Numbered from the stretch's first letter, positions 1 to 9,987 are shown. The stretch is DNA of 64,000 bases from Mycoplasmopsis gallopavonis (GCF_900660635.1 NZ_LR215031.1:434001-498000), one strand, 5' to 3'. Notes: generated by a model not told the origin, from the letters alone. Translations and numbers: made by a program.

Positions 1-2
1 TA

Positions 3-74
3 AATAAGTATCAAGATCAAGAGTTCATCAAAAAATATTATCAAAAAAGAGCTAAAAAGATGAATATAAAATAA
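3..74 (+). CDS. C-terminal end of an unidentified protein (partial)
   Basis: The last 23 codons of a gene that enters from the left edge, ending in TAA at 72-74. The tail is rich in Lys, Tyr and Gln and ends K-K-M-N-I-K. A rho-independent hairpin follows within a few bases, which supports this being a true gene end. The visible part is too short to identify. Confidence 0.55.
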   Translation, partial: NKYQDQEFIKKYYQKRAKKMNIK

Positions 75-99
75 AAGCTGAGCTTAGCTCAGCTTTTAT
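73..99 (+). terminator. rho-independent terminator
   Basis: An 11-bp perfect stem, AAAAGCTGAGC against GCTCAGCTTTT with a 3-nt loop, overlaps the stop codon of the partial + strand gene. The next gene (minus strand) ends at 107, so the hairpin probably serves both converging units. Confidence 0.7.
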
Positions 100-106
100 T
101 TGTTAA

Positions 107-1000
107 CTATTTTTGAAGGTAATTAATTAATTTTTTAGAATTTAGATGATTATAAAGATTTGTAATATTTTTTGGATCATCATTTGAAAGATATCAAAGC
201 ATTCAAGTTGTATCTATTAATTCTTTTTTGAGTGGTGATATTAAAAATGATACTGTCAATTCAGTGCTTTTTACTAGGTAGTCTCTTCTTTTTAATGTTA
301 GGTCATAACCCAATTGTAAAATTATTGAACCCAAAGAAAAAGCAAATAGTATAAAAGGGATGAAAAGGTAATTAAATTCGTGCAAATCAATCCCAAATCA
401 AAGGTAAGGTGTTTCTGCAAATTTTGACACAAAACCTATACAAATACCGATGGTAAATAAAAATGTTCCAAAAAAGACAAATAAATTACTAATAATTAAC
501 ATTTTATTAATATTTTTTTGAGCTTGTATTTCCATTTTGTTGTTTAATTCTAAATTTGAAAATTCTATAAATTCAGGTTGATCAGTTTCTTTGCTCTTGA
601 TACCTGATTGCATATCTTTAAATAAATCTTTTAAATTTTTAACTTTAAAAAATTCTTTTTTAATTAATTTATAAAAGAAAAGTCCAAAAATACTTAAAAA
701 AATAAGACCAAGAACAACAAAAGCTATTCTGATTCATATCATTTCTTTTGCATTAATAAAATTATTTAATGATAAACCTAAAGCTATTAAAGCACCACTT
801 AGTATCAAAATTAATTTCAGCAAATTTGTGTATTTTAAAAATCTTTGATAAAAAACAATTGAAACACTTGGTGAAAATGATAATAAGCTAGACATATTAA
901 ATTCTTGTTTTCATCTTTTTTTCTCTTCTTTTGTTTGTGGTTTTATTAATTCACCTTGTTCATTTTTTGGTCAATTTATTTCATTTATTTGAAATTTCAT
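107..1000 (-). CDS. four-TM membrane protein, family member 1 (intact)
   Basis: 297 aa, product unknown. The start ATG at 1000 has a good ribosome site (AAAGGAT, 7 nt upstream). The N-terminus carries a family signature: N-W-P-K-N-E-Q-G-E-L-I-K-P followed by K-E-E-K-[K]-R-W. Two hydrophobic segments lie at about residues 60-115 and two more at about 175-245, so a four-TM protein with a cytosolic middle loop is likely. Three in-frame TGA codons read as Trp. Two further genes downstream on the same strand (1155-2120 and 3533-4491) share the N-terminal signature but are frameshifted, so this is the only intact copy here. I recognise no named family. Confidence 0.8.
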
Positions 1001-1154
1001 GTTTATCCTTTCTTAATCATTGTCTTTTTAAAAACAAATTAGATTAAGCTACTATTGTTAAATCTAAAATTTATTATTTTTCTATTTCGTAATAATTATA
1101 GTTAATTAATCGTTTTTATTTTTCAAATCTTAATAAAAAAGATTTTAAAAATAA

Positions 1155-2120
1155 TTAATTTCCAGTTTTTTTATCATTAGTTTGAAAATTGGGGTTTTTA
1201 TTTTTTTCCTCTAATTTTTCAAGAAGAAAATGCAATTTTATAAGGTTTTGATTGCTAGGATAACATAAGAAATACATTTTATATCTTTGTATATTGTAAA
1301 AAAATGTGTTTTCTTCTTCTTCTTCTTTTGAAACTCTTAATGTTATTTGATCGTTTGGATTCTTTTTATTTCACTTTTGAACTGAATCTTCAGATTCAAA
1401 TGAAATAAAAGCTGCTCAAAGAGAACTAAAAAATAGACCTACAATGTATATACTATAAATACACAAAGAACAGCCCAAATAAGTCAAATTAAATTAACTT
1501 TGCCGATTATTTTTAAACTAAAAAATGTATCTCCTAATGATATTAAAAAATAATATATAATCGACCAAGGCATTGAAATAAAGAAAAAGCTGCAAATTCA
1601 TCAAAAACGAAAAAACTTAAAAACTGTCCTTATACCTTCTTCTCATTCTTTTTCTAATTTTGTGATAATTTCTTGTTTTTGATTAATGATATTTTCGAAA
1701 TTTTTAGGAATTTCAAAATCAAATTCTAATGCATATCCATTTCCGGAAAACTTTATTCTTTCGATTTTTAAAAATTTTGAATTTAAAGATATTTTTCTTC
1801 AATACTCACTAAATAAAAAAAAGAATAACGGAAGTTATTACGAAAGCCAATCTTATAAAAATAGTTATTTTAAAATTAAAGAAGTCACCCATAAAAAATG
1901 CAGATCCTAGCAAAATTCCAATAAAAATCTGATTAATTACATAAATATTTAAGTAAAATTTTGCATTTTTTATTGCTATTGTAGAAATATATTTGTAATA
2001 TTTTTTTGTTCCAAATTTTTCTTTTCAAAGTCTTTTTTCTTCTTTGGAAGAAGGTTTAATAAATTCACCTTCTTGATTTTTAGGTCATTTTTCTTCTTCG
2101 ATTTCTCAAGTTCAGTCCAT
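1155..2120 (-). pseudogene. membrane protein family member 2, frameshifted
   Basis: Homologous to the neighbours at 107-1000 and 3533-4491, with the signature W-P-K-N-Q-E-G-E-F-I-K-P and K-E-E-K-R-L-W near the N-terminus. From ATG 2120 the frame is open to a TAG at 1809-1811, just past a run of eight A (1815-1822). Shifting by one base restores a long open frame (ending G-K-V-N-L-I-W-L-I-W) to a TAG at 1439-1441. A second shift somewhere in 1441-1496 is needed to reach the natural end, T-G-N then TAA at 1155. Two shifts make decay more likely than phase variation, although the A8 tract alone could slip. Sequencing error in the homopolymer cannot be excluded. Confidence 0.75.
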
Positions 2121-2174
2121 GTTTATTTCCTTTTTTTAAAATTATAAATTAAAAAACTAGCATTGTAAACTAGG

Positions 2175-2210
2175 ACACGAAATATGGACACAACCATATT
2201 TCGTGTTTTT
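2175..2210 (+). terminator. self-insulating hairpin at the IS type A left end
   Basis: A perfect 13-bp stem, acacgaaatatgg against ccatatttcgtgt, followed by a T run. It overlaps the inverted repeat and lies between the IS edge and the ribosome site of the transposase. It looks like a terminator that blocks outside transcription from entering the transposase gene. The same hairpin is at 11409-11444 in copy 2. Confidence 0.65.
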
Positions 2211-2228
2211 ATATATTTAGGAGGTATT

Positions 2229-3458
2229 ATGAGACAATTAAAGGCACATGAATGATTAGAACTATTCGGTAGTTATGAAGATTACAAAAATAATTTGATA
2301 TCAAAAAATGATTTTGAACTTAAATATTATTCAATCAGAGGTTTTAGTTTTTTTGATAGAAAATTCAATGAGGCTAAAAAATATTTTGTCTTTAAGTATA
2401 ACAGATATAATTTAGGAATGATAAATATAGAATCGCAAACAGGTAAATCATCTAAAAAAGGTAAAGGGTCAGGCAGACCAAAAAGGCAAAAAATTACTCC
2501 TATTGAAATTGTAAAAAAGGAATGAGAAAAAATGCCTAAGGAACAATTGATTGAAATTTTAGAAATTTATAAAGACTCTTTTGATAGAAATAATATTGAA
2601 GTTGATATTTCTAAAATTAAGAAATCTTCACTTTCTACAAGAAAATTGGGCCTATGCTTTAATAAATCTAAGTCAACAATTCACAATCTAAAAACTAAAG
2701 AGCAGCAAACAAGAAAAAAATCTGTAAATACTAAATATGATGAATTAATAATTAAGTCATTTAAGAAAAATAAGGGTTTGTTTGGTAGAAAAAGATTGGA
2801 AAGTTATATTAGAACAAAATTCCAAATAGATCTAAATTATAGGACTATTGGTAGAGCGATGAGAAGATTAAACTTATTTTGTTTAATCAGAAGAAAGAAA
2901 ATAGATAGAGAACAAAAGAACACAAACGTAAAATTTATAGATCTTGTTAATCGTGATTATCACGGAGAGACAAACCAAATAATTGCCACTGATGTTACTT
3001 ATATTTCTGCACCAAAAGATTGCTTAAACAATTTTGTATTTTTATCTGTTGCGATTGATCACAAAAGCAAATTTGTTGTTAATTATAATCTTTCAAAAAG
3101 AAATGATTTAGAACTAGTAATGGAACATATGTCTAAAATCAAAATGGATAAAAAATGAATAGCTCATTCTGATCATGGTTTCCAATATTCTTCAAAAACT
3201 TATGTAGATTTAATTCAGAAAAACAATGGTGTTGTATCAATGGGTAGAGTAGGAAATTCTTTAGATAATAGAGAAGCAGAATATTTCTTTTCAATTTTAA
3301 AATCAGAATGTTTAAAATTAATCGATATTACAAAAATAAATTTTAATGAATTAAAATCACTGATTGATGATTTTGTGTTTTGATACAACAACGAAAGAAT
3401 TCAATCAGTATTAAATTGAAAAACACCTCAAGAGTGTTGAGGTGTTTTAGTAAATTAA
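2229..3458 (+). CDS. IS3-family transposase, type A copy 1
   Basis: 409 aa in one frame under code 4. The start ATG follows TAGGAGG at 5-nt spacing. The N-terminal part is helix-turn-helix-like (L-F-G-S-Y-E-D-Y onward), followed by a basic linker (G-K-G-S-G-R-P-K-R). The C-terminal rve integrase core has the DDE triad: D in A-T-D-V-T-Y (about residue 254), D in H-S-D-H-G (about 313) and E in D-N-R-E-A-E-Y-F-F (about 348). The usual Y-N-N-E-R-I and N-W-K-T-P end motifs are present. The protein looks complete and the element is probably active. Confidence 0.9.
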
Positions 3459-3532
3459 ACTTTTTGTCCACTTTTCGTGTCCCAGTTTATTGCTAGTTTT
3501 ATTGTTTATTAATATTTAATATAAAATCTTTC

Positions 3533-4491
3533 TTATTTCTTTTGGATTTGAGAAATTATTTGATCATTTTTGATTTCTTCTTGTTCTAACATAAATTGGA
3601 GTTTTAGGAAATTTTCATCACTTGGATAACATAAGAAATACATTTTATATCTTTCAAGATCCGATTCTTCAAGTTGATCTTTTTCTTTTTTTAATGAAAA
3701 TAAATTTTCTACAAGATTTTTATCGAATTTTTTGCTTAAATAATCTTTTCATTCCTCGATATCTTTTGTGGATGCTAATGTGTTTAGTTTGACTCTAAAA
3801 ATACCAAAAACAATAATGAAAGGTAAAGATAAAAAGGGTATTAAAACAGGAGCTATAAGCCAAATCAAAGTAATTTTTCCTGATACTTTTGCAGAATAAA
3901 ATGTGTCACCATATGAAAGTAAAAAATAATTAGGAGCAGCAAAGAGAACAACTGATAATAAAAAAGATAATATCCAAAAGAATCTATGAATGACAAAAAA
4001 ATCACGGACCCATTCATTTCACTCTTTTTCTATTTTTTCGATTATTTCTTCTTTTGAGAAAACCCATTTTTTAATATCTGTTTTTTCTATTTCGAATTGC
4101 AAATCATATCAACTGCAAGATCACTTTACCCAGTCTACTTTTAAAAATTTTTGTTTTATAGAATAAGCTTTTCATCTTTGAGCTAACCAATAGATAAATA
4201 TTGCTAAGCAAAATAAAAGTGCTCTAATGAATATGGTAATTTTAAAATGGTACAAATCAGTCATAAAAATTGATGTTCCAAGAACTAAACCTAGTAAGAA
4301 TTGGATAGCAATATAAATGTAAAAATAAAATCTTGTCCTATTAATAGCGATTATTGATATATTTTTATAATATTTTCTTGTTCCAAATTTTTCTTTTCAA
4401 AGTCTTTTTTCTTCTTTGGAAGAAGGTTTGATAAAATCTCCATTTTCTTTTTTGGTCAATTAATTTGTTCTTTTTGTGACGCTCATTCCAT
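3533..4491 (-). pseudogene. membrane protein family member 3, frameshifted near the start
   Basis: The third paralog of the family at 107-2120. ATG 4491 opens M-E-W-A-S-Q-K-E-Q-I-N-W-P and then meets a run of six T on the + strand (4448-4453). The expected continuation K-E-N-G-D-F-I-K-P-S-S-K-E-E-K-R-L-W is one base out of frame. From there the second frame is open to TAA at 3533, about 300 codons with several hydrophobic segments and TGA-encoded Trp. One extra A in the tract would restore the gene. It could be phase-variable slippage, a dead gene, or a sequencing error. A TTG at the head of the second frame lacks a good ribosome site. Confidence 0.7.
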
Positions 4492-4522
4492 ATTTTAATT
4501 CCTTTAACTTAATTATAAATTA

Positions 4523-4546
4523 AAAAAACTAGCATTGCTAGTTTTT
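4523..4546 (-). terminator. rho-independent terminator of gpmI
   Basis: The stem aaaactagc / gctagtttt overlaps the last codons and TAG stop of gpmI and is followed by a T run on the minus strand. The same hairpin occurs, split by an IS, at 2151-3500, which suggests that the terminator and the membrane-protein gene were duplicated together. Confidence 0.75.
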
Positions 4547-6046
4547 AATGAGAAGTGACTCTTCATCCATTTGAACTGGTTTTTCTAAACCAATGTAATC
4601 TAAGATTGTTGGAGCAATATTTGCTAATTTTCCATCTTTTAATTTAAGACTTTTATCTGTTGTAATTAGCATAACTGGACTACTTGTATGTTTTGTAGCA
4701 GGTTTTCCGTTTTCATCTTCTGTAATTTCTGCATTTCCATGATCAGCTGTAATAAATACAGTAACATCATTTTGTTCTGCTCAATCAACAATTCTTTTAA
4801 TTTGTGTATCTAAAAATGTTACAGCCTCAATTGTTGATTTTAAGTTTCCTGTGTGACCAACCATGTCAGGGTTTGCAAAGTTCATAATTGTCACATCATA
4901 ATTTAATGCGTTAGCTAAAAGAGCGTCTGTAATTCCTTCTGCTGACATATGTGGTGCATCTGCGTATGATTCTACTTTTAATGAATCAACCATAATTCTT
5001 TTTGAGTTTTTAAACTCAATGTCGTTTCCACCGTCCATAAAGTAAGTTACGTGAGCATATTTTTGTGTTTCAGCAACTCTTAATTGACTTTTACCAGCTA
5101 ATTCTAAAACTCTACCGATCGGCATTGAAACTTCCATTTCATCAAATGCAACAATTGTATCGATTCCTTCGTATTTCATCATTGATACGAATTTATTGAT
5201 TGCAACAGGATGATTTGCTTTTTCTGTATAAAGTGGTGATCCAATAAATAAGTGTGTAAGTTGTCTTGTACGATCTGGTCTGAAGTTAAAGAAGATAATG
5301 CTATCGTTATTTTTAACAAATTGATTTGCATCTAAATTAGCATTAATTGCAGGTACAAAGAATTCATCTGTAATGTTTTGTGAGTATTCAAAATCAACAT
5401 ATTCACTTGCTGAATTGAATTTAACATCTGAATGTCCTAAAATTGCTTCGTAAGCTTTTTCAACTCTATCAAACATTTTATCACGGTCCATTGCGTAAAA
5501 TCTTCCAGCAATTGAAGCAATGTTATAACCATATTTTGCACAAAGTTCTTCTAATTTTTGAATTGATGGTTTAATAGAAGCAGGAGCAACATCTCTTCCG
5601 TCACCAAAAACGTGAACAAAAACGTTTTTAACTCCTTGCTCGTGAGCGGCTTCGATTAATTCGAAAAGGTGAGCTTCAAGTGAGTGAACACCCCCTGGTG
5701 ATAAAAGACCCATTAAGTGAAGTGTGCTTCCATTTTCTTTTACATCATTAAAAGCCTCCATAAAAGATTTGTTTGATCTAAATGTACCATCATTTAAAGC
5801 TTTTTTGATTAATGATAAACCTGTATACACAATTGTACCAGCACCAATATTTAAGTGACCAACTTCTGAGTTTCCCATTTGTCCTTGTGGTAAACCTACA
5901 AATTCACCAGAAGCTTGGATTAAGCTATTTGGGTATTCTTTGAATAATTTATCAAAAGTAGGAGTATTTGCTAATGCAAATCCATTTCCTTGTGTTTCTT
6001 TTCTAAGACCTAAACCGTCGATTACGATTAAAATAGTTTTTTTCAT
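4538..6046 (-). CDS. gpmI: 2,3-bisphosphoglycerate-independent phosphoglycerate mutase
   Basis: 502 aa, the usual family length. It interconverts 3- and 2-phosphoglycerate in glycolysis in the cytosol and is a Mn-dependent alkaline-phosphatase-fold enzyme. Visible motifs are the N-terminal metal site V-I-D-G-L-G, the catalytic serine in G-N-S-E-V-G-H-L-N-I-G-A-G, F-G-D-G-R-D-V-A-P, R-P-D-R-T-R-Q-L and, near the C-terminus, N-F-A-N-P-D-M-V-G-H-T-G and T-A-D-H-G-N-A-E. One TGA (at 4781-4783) reads as Trp before A-E-Q-N-D. It is monocistronic, closed by its own terminator. With pyk at 33-34.5 kb it covers lower glycolysis. Confidence 0.96.
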
Positions 6047-6143
6047 TTAATTATTCTCCATATTGTTTCATTTATTAATTTAATTGATACTTATAATGTT
6101 ATTTCTTATTATAATAATTTTTAAAAAATCATTGTGAATATTT

Positions 6144-7580
6144 TTAGTATTTTGCAAAAAGATTTTGGTCAAAATATCTTCGTTTTAAGAACTGCATTGC
6201 AGGAAGAAGTGCAACTAGTAAAGTTACATAAACTGGAATTGCAATGAAAGATTTTAAAACAATCGGAATCATTAAACCAAAATATCAATCTAAATCTGTT
6301 AAGTAGCTTTTTGAGCGTAATTTACCAATGTATAGTGAATATTTGATTCAAACATATGGCCCTCATAATCAACGACTGATTACAATAACAACAAAAATTA
6401 AAGCAAAAATGAAAATGAAATTAGCAATTTTATCTAATTTTAGCTTATTAGCATTTTTACTTTTAACTTTCGCAATATAGTAGGCACTAAGAATGACAAG
6501 TGATAGAGCGATTAATCAGTAAATGAATACTAAAGCGATTCCAACTACAACAGGTAATTTTTTAATTTCAAATATTTTTGAAATTTTAAATTCTGTCGCA
6601 TCTCCTTGTAAGGTAGATAAGCGGTAGTAAAAAATAAAAATTAAAGTTGCAAAAGCTAAAATCATCAATAAGTTTGATCAAACAACTGTCATTATTTTAT
6701 TTCTTTTGTAAAAATCAAAAGCAAATGCAGAAATTAAAACAATAATTAAAGGAACTATTGCATATCCTCAATATCAAAATGCAATTTTACCTGAAATAAT
6801 TAGTGATAAAGCATCAGAAATAAATGCTAAAACAATTCCTTTAATATAACGAAATAAAAATGCATAAACAATTGCGAAAACATATTCAAAATTAATACTT
6901 AAAAAACGTAAGAAAGTATATTTAGTTAAAAGCGTCAAAATGACAAAAAGAGCAAGTAAAATTCCACTTAAAGCAATATCGTTAATTGTGATTTTAATGT
7001 GTTTTTTATAAAACTCATTAAGTTTAGAATTTTTATTTAATTGAAAATGATGATTTCAATTGTAGAGTTTTTCCTCGCTAATCTTATCTTCTAAGCTAAC
7101 AGATAAGTTGGGAATCATTAATTTAATTTTATAAATTAATGCAAAAACTGAGCTAAAAGTAAAAAAGATAATTATTTTTGAATTAAATCCATCATTAATC
7201 AGTTTTTGATCGTTTAAGTTATTTTTAAAATAAAGAAAATCATAAATTCTTGTTCATAGTAATAAAGATAGTGAAATTGTTGCACTTAAAATAAAAATAA
7301 TGCTTAAAATCAAGGAAGTTTGCCATTCTGAATTTTTTTCTGTAATGAGCTTAGTTAATTTCAAGATTTCTTTAGAGTTAGTGCTTGTTTTTTTAAGTTC
7401 TTGCAAACTACTGATTTCATTACTTAATGTTTTAAAATTTGTTTGGTTAAAAATTCAAATTGTTAAACCAAGAAATAAAACAAAAAGTAGTAAAAAAAAC
7501 AAAGCAAGAAAAAATCTTTGTCAGGTTTGAGTTACAAAGTATTTTTTAAGGTAATCTGATTTCTTAATAAAAATTTTCAT
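6144..7580 (-). CDS. ECF transporter S-component-like membrane protein
   Basis: 478 aa, very hydrophobic, about ten membrane segments. An N-terminal two-TM region precedes a segment starting D-I-A-L-S-G-I-L-L-A-L-F that resembles the substrate-binding S subunit of energy-coupling-factor vitamin importers. This part includes F-R-Y-I-K-G-I-V-L-A-F-I-S-D and a C-terminal I-V-L-K-S-F-I-A-I-P-V-Y. S subunits are normally about 180-200 aa, so this fused, longer form is a mycoplasma peculiarity. The substrate cannot be told from sequence. The gene has no Shine-Dalgarno; a TATAAT box ends 7 nt before the ATG, suggesting a leaderless mRNA. Confidence 0.65.
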
Positions 7581-7586
7581 ATATTA

Positions 7587-7592
7587 ATTATA
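7587..7592 (-). promoter_or_regulatory. -10 box implying a leaderless mRNA
   Basis: TATAAT on the minus strand, separated by 6 nt from ATG 7580. Transcription would start at or within a base or two of the start codon, and no ribosome site is present. Confidence 0.5.
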
Positions 7593-7630
7593 TGTAATAG
7601 TTAATTTTTTATGATATAAAAAAGATTTAA

Positions 7631-7657
7631 AAAACTAAGATGTAGTTTCTTAGTTTT
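7631..7657 (-). terminator. rho-independent terminator
   Basis: Stem AAAACTAAGA / TCTTAGTTTT with a short loop and T run on the minus strand, 11 bases past the stop of the 140-aa gene at 7669-8091. Confidence 0.75.
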
Positions 7658-7668
7658 CTTATTTTGAG

Positions 7669-8091
7669 CTAAAGCGGCAAATTTGAATCAATTTGAATAA
7701 TTTTCATGAATGAGTTTTTATCAATTATTTCTTGTTTGATTTTTTCGAGAATTTCAAGTTGAATTTTAGGATTAGATAAAGTGTTTTCGCTTTCATTTCC
7801 TAATTTTTTACTATTAGATATAAAGATTTCTTGATTAATTTTAAAGAGATTTTTAAAATTAATATAAAACTTACTTTGAGTTTTCTTGTTAAAAATTCAA
7901 ATTCCTGCTTTATTTTCAATATTTCTTTGTAAATCAGGATCCAATTCAACAAAAAAGATATCTTGATTAATTGAAAAAATTGGAAGACATAAATTTGAGT
8001 GAATTAAATTATTTTTGAGCATATCTTCACTTAGCTCTTGTTTAATTTGGTGAATTTTAAAAATTTGATTTGTATAAAGATTATTTTTCAT
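7669..8091 (-). CDS. hypothetical protein, 140 aa
   Basis: Not recognised. The chosen start M-K-N-N-L-Y-T-N has GGAG at 6-nt spacing; a second ATG four codons upstream (8103) lies ahead of that GGAG. It is a soluble, Lys/Asn/Ile-rich protein with no membrane segment. One TGA codon reads as Trp in A-G-I-W-I-F-N. A terminator follows the stop. The upstream side is truncated by IS copy C1 at 8164, only about 70 bases away, so its native promoter may have been replaced. Confidence 0.65.
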
Positions 8092-8163
8092 AGTTAACTC
8101 CATTTAATAAATAATGAAAATTTAAAAATAAAACTAAAAACGAACAAAAAACACATCATAAAG

Positions 8164-9431
8164 TAAACTAGGACAGAAAAAATTAACAATTTATTAAATT
8201 GGATAGCTCCATACTATATTCGTATGGGGTTTTTCAATTCAAACATGATTGAATTCTAAATTTATTGTATCAATGAACATAATTAGATATCACTTTTTCT
8301 AGTTCACTCAAAGTCATAGCTTTGATATTTAAATCTCTAATTAATTCAGTTTTTAAATTTGAAAATCAATATTCCACAACTCTATTATCTAAACTATTTC
8401 CTACTTTTGAAAGTGAAATTATTCCACCTTTATTTTGAATAAAACGAGAAAAATCATCAGATGTATAAGTTGAGCAATGATCTGAATGTAGTATAAAACT
8501 TTTTTCAAAATCAACATTTTCAAATGTTTTGTAAATTAATTTTGAATCATTAAATTTGGAAAGAGAAAAACTAATTATTTCTTTAGTTTTATGTTTAATC
8601 ACTACTGAAAGATAAACATTATTGTTTATCGCATCTTTTGTCGCTGGGAGATATGTTACATCAGTAGCATATATATTTCTGTTATATACATCGTTATAAT
8701 CTCTATTCACAATGTTTTCTTTTATGACAGATGTGTTCTTTACTTCTTTTAATTTTTTTCTTTTTCTGATATTGCAAAATAAACCTAAGGCATTCATATA
8801 TCTTCCTAGAGTTCTTTCGTTTATGTCTATTTTATAGTGCTTTAAGATAAAATATTTTAATTTTTGTCTACCATATTTAGATCTATTTTGTTTAAATGAA
8901 TCAATAATCAAGTCTTGGTACTTTATTTTTCTGGATTTAATTCTAGGAGCAAAATTATTTCTTTTATGTTTGGATATTGTTTGTCTACAAAGATACAACA
9001 AAATAGCAAGTTTATACGAAGCCATATTAATATTTGATGCCTCTTGAACTTTCTCTGTTTTAAATTTATCTCTTGTAATTTCTCTATATCTTTTTGCAAT
9101 TTCAATTAAATCTTCTCGTGTAAAAATGTCTCAATTTATATCTTGTTCTTTCACTTTTCTTGACCTACCACTTCCAGGCTTTCTTGGTTTTTTATTCATA
9201 TTACAATTATAATGTTTTAATATTCCTCGTAATCTTGCTTTCACATATTTATCTTTTGCTTTTGCACCATATTTATACATAAGTTCAATTGCATACTTTT
9301 TGCCTAATTGAAAAAATGTATTATAAATTTCTTTTTCTTGTTCTTCTGTAAAATGTTTACCCATTTTTTCTCCTTTAAAAATATAAAAAATTAACATTCG
9401 AAGGAATGTTAATTTTTATTGTCCTAGTTTA
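8164..9431 (-). mobile_element. IS3-family (IS150-like) element, type C copy 1
   Basis: 1268 bp with inverted repeats beginning TAAACTAGGACA at both ends, the same first twelve bases as IS type A. An apparently identical copy of equal length is at 25996-27263. Unlike that copy, no 3-bp target duplication flanks it (aag on the left, taa on the right), which hints at recombination between copies. It lies between the 140-aa hypothetical and trxA. On the minus strand, a hairpin (stem aaaaattaacattc / gaatgttaattttt) sits inside the transposase-proximal end and can act as an insulating terminator. Confidence 0.9.
8183..9364 (-). CDS. IS3-family transposase, type C copy 1
   Basis: 393 aa in a single frame under code 4, starting M-G-K-H-F-T-E-E-Q with AAAGGAG upstream. 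After a basic N-terminal region (K-K-P-R-K-P-G-S-G-R-S-R-K) comes the rve core with A-T-D-V-T-Y (D, about residue 235), H-S-D-H-C-S-T-Y (D, about 291) and D-N-R-V-V-E-Y-W-F (E, about 330), then N-W-K-T-P. It is related to, but clearly diverged from, the type A transposase. All catalytic residues are present, so it is likely functional. Confidence 0.9.
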
Positions 9432-9459
9432 TAATTTGTGGATTTTTATTTTTTGTTTC

Positions 9460-9765
9460 TTATAAATAAGCTGCTAATTCTTCTTTTAAAGCTTCATAAG
9501 GTTTATAACCAAGTGATGTTTTAACAGGTTTTCCATCAAAATAAACAACCATATAAGGAATTGAACTAACATTATGTTCAATTGCAAGTTCTCTTTCATT
9601 ATCAATATTTACTCTAAAAATTGAAACACCATCTTTTTCGCTAAGTTCTTCTAATGAACCCTTGAACATTCTACATGGCCCGCATCAATCTGCGTAAAAC
9701 ACAACCAATTGAAGACCTTTACCTAAATTTTCTAATAATTCTTTTTTAGTTACATCTTTTAACAT
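9460..9765 (-). CDS. trxA: thioredoxin
   Basis: 101 aa, the usual size. It is a cytosolic dithiol-disulfide oxidoreductase and, with thioredoxin reductase, the main thiol system in mycoplasmas. The active site W-C-G-P-C is at about residues 28-32, with the Trp encoded by TGA. The cis-proline region S-S-I-P-Y-M-V-V-Y is also present. The start ATG has AAGGAG at ideal spacing. The stop lies 28 bases from IS copy C1. Confidence 0.95.
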
Positions 9766-9824
9766 TTTATCTCCTTGTAATTTAATTATAAAGTAAAAAG
9801 TTAATTTTTCAATAAAAAAAGATA

Positions 9825-9853
9825 AAAAAATGCACTTTTTAATTTAGTGCATT
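9825..9853 (-). terminator. terminator downstream of 5S rRNA
   Basis: Stem TGCACT / AGTGCA with neighbouring A/T pairs and seven T on the minus strand, about 25 bases past the 3' end of the 5S gene and before trxA. Confidence 0.7.
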
Positions 9854-9878
9854 ATTATTTTCAAAAAAAGAATAAAAA

Positions 9879-9983
9879 AAATAGCAGCTCCCTATTTTCA
9901 CCTTTCGGCTATCGTCGGCACTAAAGGGCTTAACTACTGAGTTCGGAATGGATTCAGGTGATCCCCTTTGCTATAACCACTGA
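9879..9983 (-). rRNA. rrf: 5S ribosomal RNA (unlinked)
   Basis: On the minus strand the sequence contains the conserved 5S core (GATCACCTG, CCGAACTCAG and AGTAGTTAAGC), with the ends pairing as in the helix I of 5S. It lies about 41 kb from the 16S-23S genes, has its own promoter and a terminator, and is therefore transcribed alone. The ends are approximate. Confidence 0.92.
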
Positions 9984-9987
9984 TAAT

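Larger units (their letters stand above)
2166..3489 (+). mobile_element. IS3-family (IS150-like) element, type A copy 1
   Basis: 1324 bp with imperfect terminal inverted repeats TAAACTAGGACACGAAA / TAAACTGGGACACGAAA and a 3-bp target duplication TTG. It encodes one transposase without the two-ORF frameshift arrangement common in IS3 elements. A second copy, differing at only a few bases, lies at 11400-12723. It is inserted in the loop of a terminator between two paralogous membrane-protein genes. Confidence 0.9.
2151..3500 (-). terminator. terminator hairpin split by an IS insertion
   Basis: Left arm 2151-2162 (aaaaaactagca) and right arm 3493-3500 (ctagtttt) with the loop triplet TTG. IS copy A1 (2166-3489) sits in the loop and TTG is now present on both sides (2163-2165 and 3490-3492). 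Joined, the sequence matches the intact hairpin at 4523-4546 almost exactly. It would have terminated transcription of the minus-strand gene at 3533-4491. Confidence 0.65.

Noticed and set aside
7300-7530. 76-codon plus-strand frame
   Set aside because: Complement of the ECF-like membrane protein, which has better coding evidence.
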